Source: Clostridia bacterium (GTDB lineage: Bacteria; Bacillota; Clostridia; Christensenellales; UBA1242). From it: a DNA stretch of 12,877 nt. The notes beneath the pieces are model-generated. The model made no database searches. It worked only from the letters and a program-made list of their open reading frames with translations, and was not told where the DNA came from. Every line of letters begins with the position of its first letter. Position 1 is the stretch's first letter. The stretch spans positions 1 to 12,877 of the forward strand of contig JAFZUF010000034.1 in NCBI GenBank assembly GCA_017618475.1, given 5' to 3'. The translations under genes and the position numbers were made by a program. Shown here piece after piece: positions 1 through 6,588 of this stretch.

Positions 1-505
1 CCTCAAAATCATCATCTTCGTCATCATCAAAGCCCATTTCCGCTTTCAATTCATCATCATCGTCCAAATCATCCAATGGATCACCCAAATCATCATCAGC
101 ATCGTCATCGTCCAAACTATCGTCATCGCTGATGCCCGCAACACTTAACAATTCCAAGTCGTCATCATCGACAGGTGTTAAGTCGTCATCGTCATCGGTC
201 GTATCATCGTTGGTGTTTTCTTCATCATCGTCGTCTTCATCGGCACGCTTACTATCACCATACATTTCCGAAATTTCTTCGTCGGTTAAATCAGTTTCTG
301 CATAACAAGTCGAACAAACGGTTTCATCTTCCGTAATGTAGTTAATCTTACAAATTGGGCACAATCCTAATTCTGCGACTTTACCTGCATCTAAAAGGTT
401 GTTAGAAATCGACTTCATTTTTTGTTTGCAACTTGCGCAAATTTTTTCTTTTTTTGTGCAATAGTTTAAATCGCACTTTGGACATTTAATGTATGTTTCT
501 CCCAT
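1..505 (-). CDS. Double zinc-ribbon protein with Asp-rich acidic tail (partial, 3' end off window)
   Basis: The gene reads from ATG at 505 leftward and stays open to the window edge, giving 168 visible residues. Two near-identical zinc ribbons sit in tandem: Cys8-x2-Cys11 with Cys23-x2-Cys26, and Cys49-x2-Cys52 with Cys64-x2-Cys67. Both have 11 residues between the CxxC pairs and share a C-P-x-C-x-x-N-Y core, so they look like an internal duplication. From about residue 70 the chain is dominated by Asp and Glu, with long runs of Asp encoded by GAT/GAC. I do not recognise the family. The layout would suit a nucleic-acid or protein-binding adaptor, but that is inference. An in-frame ATG at 529 is an alternative start. 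The promoter at 517-545 favours 505, because 529 lies upstream of the predicted transcript start. It is divergent from the Spo0A-like gene. Confidence 0.8.
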   Translation of the reverse strand, partial: MGETYIKCPKCDLNYCTKKEKICASCKQKMKSISNNLLDAGKVAELGLCPICKINYITEDETVCSTCYAETDLTDEEISEMYGDSKRADEDDDDEENTNDDTTDDDDDLTPVDDDDLELLSVAGISDDDSLDDDDADDDLGDPLDDLDDDDELKAEMGFDDDEDDDFE

Positions 506-516
506 AATCGTACATA

Positions 517-545
517 TATATATTCCCATTTAATTATAATGTCAA
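517..545 (-). promoter_or_regulatory. Sigma-A promoter of the zinc-ribbon gene
   Basis: Minus-strand TTGACA (545-540), a 17-bp spacer, then TATATA (522-517). Transcription should start near 510, only about 4-5 nt before ATG 505. No Shine-Dalgarno sequence is present. A TATAAT at 538-533 is a competing -10 but lacks a good -35. Confidence 0.5.
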
Positions 546-597
546 CAATTATTCTAAAAACCGTTTACCAATATTTTTTTACATGCAATGCACACTG

Positions 598-626
598 CTG
601 ACGTTAAATGCAGAAAAATGTATAAA
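598..626 (+). promoter_or_regulatory. Candidate sigma-A promoter upstream of the Spo0A-like gene
   Basis: CTGACG (598-603), a 17-bp spacer and TATAAA (621-626) predict a start near 633. That would leave a leader of about 70 nt containing the 0A box. A second weak -10-like site, TAATAC (680-685), would give a much shorter leader. The sequence alone does not decide between them. Confidence 0.35.
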
Positions 627-662
627 AATGTATAACGGGTTTAGTTGCGTGTTTCGTGTTTA

Positions 663-671
663 TTCGACAAA
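663..671 (+). promoter_or_regulatory. 0A box (Spo0A-binding site) upstream of the Spo0A-like gene
   Basis: TTCGACAAA is an exact match to the extended Bacillus 0A box (reverse complement TTTGTCGAA). A weaker copy, ATCGACG, lies at 693-699, exactly 30 bp or about three helical turns downstream. It forms a CGTCG-5 nt-CGACG inverted repeat at 685-699. The position just before the ATG at 706 suggests autoregulation by the Spo0A-like product. Binding itself is inferred. Confidence 0.65.
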
Positions 672-705
672 ATGTAACTTAATACGTCGTAAATCGACGA
701 AAAAA

Positions 706-1236
706 ATGGGGGATGATAATTTCATGAATGATAGTAATGGATTTTCGAAAGTTGAAACGGCTTTAGCCACACTTTCACGCGAAGACTTACAAAAGGTATT
801 ACTGACCATGGTACAGTCACACGAACTGCAATCAATGACAGTCTTAAACGAATTTTTTAAAAACGCCAAAGCGGAAGAAATACCATCATTGGATAAACAA
901 ATATCCAAAATTTTTGTCTCAATTGGTATTCCGCCGCATATTAAAGGTTATCAATACCTACGCACTGCAATTAAAATGTGCGTTAAAGACACTACCATTA
1001 TTTCTACAATTACTAAACGACTTTATCCAGACGTAGCCAAGGATTATGGCACTACCCCCAGCAAAGTTGAGCGTGCCATTCGCCACGCCATCGAAGTTTG
1101 CTGGAACCGCGGAAAAATTGACATGATTAACAATCTTTTTGGCAGTCAAGTCTTTACCAAAAATGACCGCCCCACTAATGGTGAATTTATTGCTCTGTTG
1201 GCAGATAAATTACTTTTAGATGATTGCCACGAATAA
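706..1236 (+). CDS. Spo0A-like transcription factor lacking the receiver domain
   Basis: Residues about 62-176 match the Spo0A C-terminal DNA-binding domain closely. Conserved stretches include GIPPHIKGYQYLR, ITKRLYPDVAK, the recognition-helix region TTPSKVERAIRHAIEVCWNRG (about 116-136), and PTNGEFIALLADKL near the C-terminus. Spo0A is normally about 265 residues, with an N-terminal phosphoacceptor receiver. Here only about 60 residues precede the DNA-binding domain, and they show no receiver features such as an acidic pocket or phosphorylatable Asp motif. I chose ATG 706 (176 aa) because candidate promoters and the 0A box lie inside any longer reading from 583. ATG 724 is also possible. No Shine-Dalgarno sequence is visible. 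Without a receiver the protein should not need phosphorylation, so control would be by abundance or by a partner of the N-terminal segment (inference). Its stop lies 7 bp from the convergent pyrG stop. Confidence 0.85.
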   Translation: MGDDNFMNDSNGFSKVETALATLSREDLQKVLLTMVQSHELQSMTVLNEFFKNAKAEEIPSLDKQISKIFVSIGIPPHIKGYQYLRTAIKMCVKDTTIISTITKRLYPDVAKDYGTTPSKVERAIRHAIEVCWNRGKIDMINNLFGSQVFTKNDRPTNGEFIALLADKLLLDDCHE

Positions 1237-1243
1237 TAAGCGT

Positions 1244-2875
1244 TTAAAGATTTTCAAACGAACTTTGTTGTGGCAACTTGTTGGTTGCCGCCGCGACTAA
1301 ACCACGGAACAACGGGTGTGGATGTTCTGGGCGCGATAATAATTCCGGATGAAATTGACACGCAATAAAAAACGGATGATTAGGCAATTCCACAATTTCC
1401 ACCAAGTTGGCTTGCGGATTAACCCCACTAACCACCAAACCGGCCTTTTCAAATTGGGCGCGATAATCATTGTTAAATTCATAACGATGACGATGGCGTT
1501 CTTTAATCATATTTTTACCATACAATTTCGCTGCCAAGGTATTCGGTTCAATTTGGCAATCATACAACCCTAAGCGCATCGTACCGCCTTTGGTGTGAAT
1601 TTCTTTTTGTTCATCAATTAAATGAATCACGGAATTTTTGGTATTTTCCACAAACTCAGTACTGTTTGCATCTTGCAAATGACAAACATTACGCGCGAAT
1701 TCAATCACTGAAGTTTGCATGCCCAAACAAATACCTAAAAATGGAATATTATTTTGGCGCAAATATTCAATTGTCGCAATTTTACCTTCAATACCTCGAT
1801 TACCAAAACCACCCGGTACAATCACACCTTGTACGTCTTTCAACCAAACCGCCGCACCATCACGTTCAATATTTTCGGCATCAACCAATTTAACTTTCAC
1901 ACGTACATTATTAGTAATACCCGCATGTTTTAATGCTTCGGTCACACTGATATATGCATCTGCCACTGCGACATATTTACCTACAATTGCTACGGTAACT
2001 TCAGGTAAACTGTCATCGCAAAGCTTATCGACCATTTTGGTCCAAGCAGTTAAATCACATTGATTTAATTTCAAACCTAATTTCTTTAAGACGATTGTGT
2101 CAAAATTTTGTTTCGCAAACATTAAAGGTACTTCATAAATCGTGCGACAATCGCGGTTATGAATAACGTCTTCTTGATTATCTAAGCTGCAAAACATGGC
2201 AATTTTATCACGGTGTTCTTGGTCAAGTTCCACATCGGCAGTTGTACGACAAACCAACACGTCGGCAAAAACACCTTGTTGTTGCAAATCTTTCACACTG
2301 TTTTGGGTTGGTTTAGTTTTAATTTCCCCACTGGACGCAATATACGGGATTAACGTAACATGCACGGAAACACTGTTACCCGCCCCCAGCTCATGACGGA
2401 ATTGACGAATAGCTTCAATGTAAACGGCTTGTTCCATGTCACCCACCGTACCACCGATTTCAATAATTACAATATCTTGACCTTCACCAATTGCCCGCAT
2501 GTAATCTTTAATTTCGTTAGTAACGTGTGGCACAATTTGCACCGTGTGTCCCAAATAATCGCCACGACGTTCTTTAGTTAAAATACTAGAATAAATTTGT
2601 CCGGTCGTAATACCCGACTTACGTGAACAATTAATATCTAAAAAGCGTTCATAATGACCAATATCTAAATCGGTTTCAGCACCATCATCAGTCACAAAAA
2701 CTTCACCATGTTCATATGGGCTCATCGTACCGGGATCAATATTTAAATAAGGGTCAATTTTTTGTACCGAAACTTTGTAGCCTCGCAATCTTAATAATTT
2801 ACCTAAACTAGCCGCGGTAATTCCCTTGCCTAAGCCAGAAACCACACCACCCGTTACGAAAATATATTTAGCCAT
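1244..2875 (-). CDS. pyrG: CTP synthase
   Basis: PyrG makes CTP from UTP, ATP and glutamine, the last step of pyrimidine nucleotide synthesis, in the cytoplasm. The 543-residue length is normal. The N-terminal synthetase domain begins KYIFVTGGVVSGLGKG and carries the conserved stretches KIDPYLNIDPGTMSP, HGEVFVTDDGAETDLD and IEIGGTVGDME. The C-terminal class I glutamine amidotransferase domain has the oxyanion strand PGGFGNRGIEGK, the nucleophile elbow FLGICLGMQ (Cys383), and FHPE with His509 and Glu511, so the triad is complete. The start ATG at 2875 has no Shine-Dalgarno sequence and lies about 4 nt from the predicted transcript start. The promoter spacer contains a perfect 0A box, which suggests control by the Spo0A-like regulator. 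It is divergent from the M1 peptidase. Confidence 0.98.
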   Translation of the reverse strand: MAKYIFVTGGVVSGLGKGITAASLGKLLRLRGYKVSVQKIDPYLNIDPGTMSPYEHGEVFVTDDGAETDLDIGHYERFLDINCSRKSGITTGQIYSSILTKERRGDYLGHTVQIVPHVTNEIKDYMRAIGEGQDIVIIEIGGTVGDMEQAVYIEAIRQFRHELGAGNSVSVHVTLIPYIASSGEIKTKPTQNSVKDLQQQGVFADVLVCRTTADVELDQEHRDKIAMFCSLDNQEDVIHNRDCRTIYEVPLMFAKQNFDTIVLKKLGLKLNQCDLTAWTKMVDKLCDDSLPEVTVAIVGKYVAVADAYISVTEALKHAGITNNVRVKVKLVDAENIERDGAAVWLKDVQGVIVPGGFGNRGIEGKIATIEYLRQNNIPFLGICLGMQTSVIEFARNVCHLQDANSTEFVENTKNSVIHLIDEQKEIHTKGGTMRLGLYDCQIEPNTLAAKLYGKNMIKERHRHRYEFNNDYRAQFEKAGLVVSGVNPQANLVEIVELPNHPFFIACQFHPELLSRPEHPHPLFRGLVAAATNKLPQQSSFENL

Positions 2876-2885
2876 AACGGATTTA

Positions 2886-2915
2886 AGTGTAATTCAGAAT
2901 TTGTCGAAATGTCAA
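2886..2915 (-). promoter_or_regulatory. Sigma-A promoter of pyrG
   Basis: Minus-strand TTGACA (2915-2910), an 18-bp spacer, and TACACT (2891-2886), with the -10 ending 10 nt before the pyrG ATG. The 0A box at 2900-2908 fills the spacer, a position where a bound regulator would be expected to block RNA polymerase. Confidence 0.6.
2900..2908. promoter_or_regulatory. 0A box shared by the pyrG and M1 peptidase promoters
   Basis: TTTGTCGAA is an exact extended 0A box. It lies between the -35 and -10 of the pyrG promoter and overlaps the -35 (TTGTCG, 2901-2906) of the candidate promoter for the divergent peptidase. In Bacillus, Spo0A activates by binding at or near the -35 and represses when bound within a promoter. 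One site here could therefore do both, in opposite directions (inference). Confidence 0.65.
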
Positions 2916-2929
2916 AGTCTTTTTAAAAT
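2901..2929 (+). promoter_or_regulatory. Candidate promoter of the M1 peptidase gene
   Basis: TTGTCG (2901-2906), a 17-bp spacer and TAAAAT (2924-2929) predict a start near 2936, about 10 nt before ATG 2946. TTTAAT (2936-2941) is an alternative -10 without a recognisable -35, as could occur at an activator-dependent promoter. Confidence 0.4.
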
Positions 2930-2945
2930 CGCCGCTTTAATATTT

Positions 2946-4433
2946 ATGAATATGGATACAAAAATTAAACGCCGAATCTTTGCAATCACCTTAGCTTGTA
3001 TTTTAAGTGCCGTGATTGCCATTAGCGCTTTTGGTATTGGCCAAAGTTTAACCCACAAAACACCACTCTATGGTTTAGCCGCCACCGCACAAGATTTTGG
3101 TACAATTAAATTGGATTGCAATTATAACGAAGAAAGTCATACTTTGGCGGTTAACCAAACCACCACCTATATTAACCACAGCACCCAAACACTGTTCGAC
3201 GTCAAGTTTCATTTATATGGCAACGCTTTCAAAAAAAATGCCGCCTACCCCGCCGTCGCACCCGCAGAAGTTGACCGCGCCTACCCAAATGGTTTTGATG
3301 AAGGTTACGCTAAAGTTACCACACCTCACATTTTAATTGGTGGCGAAGATAACACCGTCATCACCGTACCTTTATCGCATGGTTTAAAGGTGGGCGACAG
3401 TATTGACATTGACTTGCAATATACCGTTAAATTAGCCAATGTAAAACATCGCCTAGGCTATACCGACCACGCGGTCAACTTGGGTAACTTTTACGCAATT
3501 CCGGTGGTTTATGACAACGGCTGGCAAACTTATCCATACAGTTACAACGGTGACCCATTTTATAATGAACCATACAATTTTGACGTAACCATTACCGCAC
3601 CCGTCGGTTATCAAATTGCCACCAGCGGTACCGAAATCAACACCAACCACTATCAAGGCTATGTATTACGCGACTTCGCCATCGTCATGTCACGTGACTT
3701 TCAAACCTTAACCCGTGAAGTTGGTGACACGACAGTAACCTACTATTATTTGAACGATGAAATTCCGGACATCAGCCTTTACACCGCTTGCAATGCTTTA
3801 GCCTATTTTTCCAACACATTCATTGACTATCCGTACAGTACTTTATCCGTGGTGCAAACCGACTTCAACCAAGGCGGCATGGAATATGGTGCTTTGGTTT
3901 ACATTTCCTTAGACGTCACCGACCAACTCCAATATCAAAACGTCATTGTTCACGAAATTGCCCACCAATGGTGGTACGGCTTAGTTGGTAACAACCAAAT
4001 TCGCACGGCTTGGATTGACGAAGGCTTAGCGGAATATTGTACAGCGGTCTTTTTTGAAACACACCCCCAATACGGCAAAACTTTGGACGAAATTGCCGAA
4101 CAAAACAAAACTAGTATTAAAATGTTCGAAAGTATTATGGACGAATATGGAGTGTACTACACCCGCCAAATGTACAACAGCACTACCCAATACAAAATGT
4201 CAACCGAATATACAATTAATACTTATGCACGCGGTATGTTACTGTTTTATGCTATCCATGAGATGGTTGGCTATGAAAATCTGAACGCCGCCTTGGCGCA
4301 ATACGCCACCGACCATTGCTACGGTTTTGCCACATTTACCAGCCTTACCCACGCTTTAGAAGACCAATTAGGCTATGATTTGGTTAAATTTATGAACAAT
4401 TATCTTGCAGGAAGACAGGATGCGGTGCTATAA
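2946..4433 (+). CDS. M1 family zinc metallopeptidase, membrane-anchored
   Basis: Numbering is from ATG 2946 (495 aa). A basic N-terminus (KIKRR) precedes one hydrophobic segment at about residues 11-32, so the protein is probably secreted or anchored with its catalytic part outside the membrane. The gluzincin zinc site is complete: His336, Glu337 and His340 in HEIAHQWW, with the third ligand Glu359 in DEGLAEY, 18 residues after the second His. The M1 exopeptidase motif appears as GGMEYG at about 310-315. TYARGMLLFYAI near residue 426 supplies the usual transition-state Tyr. The family removes N-terminal residues from peptides, so peptide scavenging is likely, though the substrate is unknown. 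ATG 2952 is an alternative start. The longer reading from 2826 runs through pyrG and its promoter and is rejected. The stop codon is embedded in the -10 of the next gene. Confidence 0.9.
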   Translation: MNMDTKIKRRIFAITLACILSAVIAISAFGIGQSLTHKTPLYGLAATAQDFGTIKLDCNYNEESHTLAVNQTTTYINHSTQTLFDVKFHLYGNAFKKNAAYPAVAPAEVDRAYPNGFDEGYAKVTTPHILIGGEDNTVITVPLSHGLKVGDSIDIDLQYTVKLANVKHRLGYTDHAVNLGNFYAIPVVYDNGWQTYPYSYNGDPFYNEPYNFDVTITAPVGYQIATSGTEINTNHYQGYVLRDFAIVMSRDFQTLTREVGDTTVTYYYLNDEIPDISLYTACNALAYFSNTFIDYPYSTLSVVQTDFNQGGMEYGALVYISLDVTDQLQYQNVIVHEIAHQWWYGLVGNNQIRTAWIDEGLAEYCTAVFFETHPQYGKTLDEIAEQNKTSIKMFESIMDEYGVYYTRQMYNSTTQYKMSTEYTINTYARGMLLFYAIHEMVGYENLNAALAQYATDHCYGFATFTSLTHALEDQLGYDLVKFMNNYLAGRQDAVL

Positions 4434-4434
4434 T
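4405..4434 (+). promoter_or_regulatory. Sigma-A promoter of the IlvD-like gene inside the peptidase 3' end
   Basis: TTGCAG (4405-4410), an 18-bp spacer and a perfect TATAAT (4429-4434). The -10 contains the TAA stop codon of the peptidase gene. Eight nt separate it from ATG 4443, so the transcript should begin at or within a couple of bases of the start codon. Confidence 0.6.
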
Positions 4435-4442
4435 AATAAGAT

Positions 4443-5714
4443 ATGAATATAAAAACCTTTGATAAAAGCACTCGCATTATGAAGCAAGCCGATTTAGCGG
4501 CTCACGGACAACCTTTACAAGGTAACACTAATGCCACTGTGATTGGGATTTTAAACTGTACCCAGGGTGGCAACAAAGCGATTATTAACAACCTAGCTTG
4601 CGGTATTCGTCAAGCCGGCGGATTAGCATTAACCATGCAAGTTACCGATTTTACCGACTTGCAACGTTTGGCCCCCGCAACAGCAAAATACGCGTATGAC
4701 TACTCAAACATGGTTGCTAACCATGTCGCCGGCATTGTCCGCACCCAACTTTTGGATGGTGTTGTGGCGATAATTGACAACTACGTCATGGGTTTAGGCA
4801 TCTTAAAAGGTTGCACCCAAACTAACTGCCCCGTTTTGTTAATGCCGACAGGTATCAATGAAGATTATGACGTCCGACTTTTGGCGGCGGCGGGCAAAAT
4901 TGCCACCCGTGAAATCAAAGCCGGTGATATTGAAAACGTTGGCGACGCTTATCACAACCAAAACGGCACACCCAATCTTGACACTTTAACTTTGGATTTT
5001 TACCGCATGATTGAAGCCTTTGAACTGACAGTTACCGGTGCCACAACTACACCAGCTAACACCGGTGCGATTTTGAATTTAGCTTTGACCGCCAGTAACA
5101 AAATCATGGAAATGGCAAACGATATTATTACGCCTAAGCGTTTAATCAGCAAACGCACCATGAACGAAAAATTGGGTCAATACCAAACCAATGGTGGCAG
5201 TATCGCTGGTTTAATTATGTTCCAAAAAATCTTTGAAATGGTTGACTTAAAATTGCCGGCTAATTTATACACGCCTTTGAAATCTAATTTTGACCAGGCA
5301 TACGTTGTTTCCAGCAACACCGCACCGCTTACGATGAACGGACAAGCTTGGGTTTACAGTTCAATTACCGATGCCATTACCGCGTTAAGCTCCAACGCGA
5401 TTGATAGTGGTATCGTGGTTCTACAAGCTTGCAGCGATTGTGACGTTTCAATTGTGGCACACACAATTCAAGCCATGAACAAAGCGGACAGTATTGCTTT
5501 AATCACAGATGGTTTCTGTGCCGCTACTCCAGTTTTAACCGTAGCACACATCACACCAGATGGTTATGCCAACCAAGATTTTGCCAACCTACAAAACGGC
5601 GACATGATTGAAATTGACGTAACTAAAGGTCGTATCAACTTAGAAGTCACCAGCAAAGACCTGAAAACTCGTGCTAAACGTAACATTACCAAAAAACGTG
5701 AAACTTATTTTTAA
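4443..5714 (+). CDS. Shortened, divergent IlvD/Edd-family protein lacking active-site residues
   Basis: The 423 residues resemble dihydroxy-acid/6-phosphogluconate dehydratases, which are usually about 550-600. The best match is C-terminal: SIALITDGFCAATP (about 350-363), AHITPDGY, NGDMIEIDV and GRINLEVTSKDL follow the family's ALITDGRFSGAT, GHVSPEA and DGDIIEID pattern. TNGGS (249-253) fits the GGSTN motif. The cofactor residues are gone in my by-eye alignment. CDK, which supplies a cluster Cys and the modified Lys, is Asn113-Tyr-Val. The third Cys segment (CTANTM) reads TLTLDFYRM. The catalytic Ser of RFSG is absent. A normal Fe-S/Mg dehydratase reaction therefore seems unlikely. The intact frame and its own promoter argue for a functional protein with a changed role, such as ligand binding or a scaffold. 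The role is unknown. Confidence 0.75.
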   Translation: MNIKTFDKSTRIMKQADLAAHGQPLQGNTNATVIGILNCTQGGNKAIINNLACGIRQAGGLALTMQVTDFTDLQRLAPATAKYAYDYSNMVANHVAGIVRTQLLDGVVAIIDNYVMGLGILKGCTQTNCPVLLMPTGINEDYDVRLLAAAGKIATREIKAGDIENVGDAYHNQNGTPNLDTLTLDFYRMIEAFELTVTGATTTPANTGAILNLALTASNKIMEMANDIITPKRLISKRTMNEKLGQYQTNGGSIAGLIMFQKIFEMVDLKLPANLYTPLKSNFDQAYVVSSNTAPLTMNGQAWVYSSITDAITALSSNAIDSGIVVLQACSDCDVSIVAHTIQAMNKADSIALITDGFCAATPVLTVAHITPDGYANQDFANLQNGDMIEIDVTKGRINLEVTSKDLKTRAKRNITKKRETYF

Positions 5715-5719
5715 TATCT

Positions 5720-5731
5720 AATTCGCGAATT
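5720..5731. repeat. 12-bp perfect palindrome
   Basis: AATTCGCGAATT lies just after the IlvD-like stop codon. No T-run follows, so it is not a standard terminator. Function unknown; it could be a protein-binding site. Confidence 0.4.
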
Positions 5732-5743
5732 GCTATCTTTTGA

Positions 5744-5772
5744 TTTACAAAAACAACCTACTATGGTATACT
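5744..5772 (+). promoter_or_regulatory. Sigma-A promoter of tRNA-Thr
   Basis: TTTACA (5744-5749), a 17-bp spacer, TATACT (5767-5772). Predicted start near 5779, leaving about 13 nt of 5' leader for RNase P to remove. Confidence 0.65.
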
Positions 5773-5791
5773 ACTTAACGATAGCAATCTT

Positions 5792-5867
5792 GCTGTTGTA
5801 GCACAGTCGGTAGTGCACCGCCTTGGTAAGGCGGAGGTCGACGGTTCAAGTCCGTTCAACAGCTCCA
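5792..5867 (+). tRNA. tRNA-Thr (anticodon GGT)
   Basis: The cloverleaf folds fully. The acceptor GCTGTTG pairs with CAACAGC (5857-5863). The D arm has GCAC/GTGC around AGTCGGTA. The anticodon stem CCGCC/GGCGG encloses the loop TTGGTAA, with anticodon GGT at 5825-5827. The T arm is GACGG-TTCAAGT-CCGTT. The discriminator T and an encoded CCA (5865-5867) complete 76 nt. It decodes ACC and, by wobble, ACT. It appears to be transcribed alone from its own promoter. Confidence 0.95.
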
Positions 5868-5907
5868 AACAAAAAAAGACCTATAGTAGCGCATAATTGA
5901 AACTTGC

Positions 5908-5940
5908 AAAAAAATGGTTCAGAAACAACTGAGCCATTTT
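5908..5940 (-). terminator. Rho-independent terminator of the phosphatase-like gene, possibly bidirectional
   Basis: A 12-bp stem (5911-5922 with 5929-5940, one G-U pair) encloses the loop AAACAA. On the minus strand it is followed by seven T residues, 14 nt past the phosphatase-like stop codon. On the plus strand the tail is only TTTTATCTTTG, but it may also stop tRNA transcription. Confidence 0.75.
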
Positions 5941-5953
5941 ATCTTTGTTACAA

Positions 5954-6424
5954 TTATTTTTTATAATCAAAAATTATTGGACAACAAGAAGGAATTCCTA
6001 AAAAAGGAGCATCATTTGATGATTGCAAATTATATGCTTTGTTTATGAAAGAAACAATATTGATTCCGCTTGTGACACATACAACTATGTCATCATTGTT
6101 ATATTTTTGTATAATGTCATCTATACACATAGAAACTCTGTTTTGTAAATCTACCCATTGTTCGTTCTCAATACTTTTAAATTCATTTAATCTACTATCT
6201 TCCATAATAGGTACATTTAAATATTTATTTATTATTTCTGCGGTTTTTTTACATCTAAAAAAATCTGAAGTATAAATTGCTTTTATATTATCTTTTACTG
6301 TCTTATTATTTAATAATTCAGCAACCAATTCGCAATCTTTGTAACCAATTTCGGTTAAGTCATCATTCTGTGTAGGTGGATTACCCAATTTTCTATTTCC
6401 ATGATGTACATATAATATTTTCAT
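5954..6424 (-). CDS. Histidine phosphatase-superfamily protein with altered active site
   Basis: The 156-residue protein follows the phosphoglycerate mutase-like fold pattern. It has an N-terminal YVHHGN, then LTEIG, IYTSDFFRCKKTAEII (about 50-65), RLNEF, and a C-terminal VVCVTSGIN in place of VVSHGG. The phosphoacceptor His8 is kept. The preceding Arg of the usual RHG is His7, and the second catalytic His is replaced by Ser in TSG. Intact length and coherent motifs suggest a distinct subfamily rather than decay; phosphatase activity is doubtful. Unlike its neighbours it has a canonical Shine-Dalgarno AAGGAG 9 nt before the ATG, plus visibly higher AT content with many AAT, ATA and AAA codons. 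These features suggest horizontal acquisition. It is flanked by a tRNA gene and a structured gene-free stretch. Confidence 0.8.
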   Translation of the reverse strand: MKILYVHHGNRKLGNPPTQNDDLTEIGYKDCELVAELLNNKTVKDNIKAIYTSDFFRCKKTAEIINKYLNVPIMEDSRLNEFKSIENEQWVDLQNRVSMCIDDIIQKYNNDDIVVCVTSGINIVSFINKAYNLQSSNDAPFLGIPSCCPIIFDYKK

Positions 6425-6516
6425 TTAATAACACTCCTTAAATTATGTATAGTGTAACATAAAAATCATAAAAAGTCTTAGTTTTAACTTAATTTTTTAT
6501 ATTTGGCATTTAAACG

Positions 6517-6570
6517 TGTGCTTGTCTTAATACAAGTCGTTGTCGCTTCGCTCCAACGAAGACAAGCACA
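6517..6570. repeat. Nested inverted repeat 1
   Basis: TGTGCTTGTCTT (6517-6528) pairs perfectly with AAGACAAGCACA (6559-6570). Inside, CGTTG (6538-6542) pairs with CAACG (6554-6558), directly stacked on the outer right arm, leaving a 9-nt bulge on the left. No T-run follows on either strand, so it is not a simple terminator. Confidence 0.8.
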
Positions 6571-6588
6571 ACAAATAAATCTAATTGA

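Noticed and set aside
1..300. Repeated TCATCATC/GTCATCGTC stretch as a possible tandem repeat or CRISPR
   Set aside because: It is a by-product of Asp-rich coding (GAT/GAC codons) on the minus strand; there are no spacers and no regular unit.
583..705. Upstream extension of the Spo0A-like reading frame to ATG 583
   Set aside because: The candidate promoter and the 0A box lie inside it, and its residues show no receiver or other family features.
1237..1262. Possible terminator between the Spo0A-like gene and pyrG (CGTTT...AAACG)
   Set aside because: The stem is only 5 bp, the loop is 10 nt and no T-run follows.
2826..2945. Upstream extension of the M1 peptidase frame to 2826
   Set aside because: It overlaps the pyrG start and both divergent promoters, and the residues precede a good signal-anchor that begins at 2946.
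3195..3201. Near-match 0A box TTCGACG within the peptidase coding sequence
   Set aside because: One mismatch and inside a gene; such matches are expected by chance.
5729..5788. 9-bp inverted repeat ATTGCTATC/GATAGCAAT flanking the tRNA promoter
   Set aside because: A 9-bp match at about 40 nt separation is expected by chance a few times in a window this size; no further support was found.
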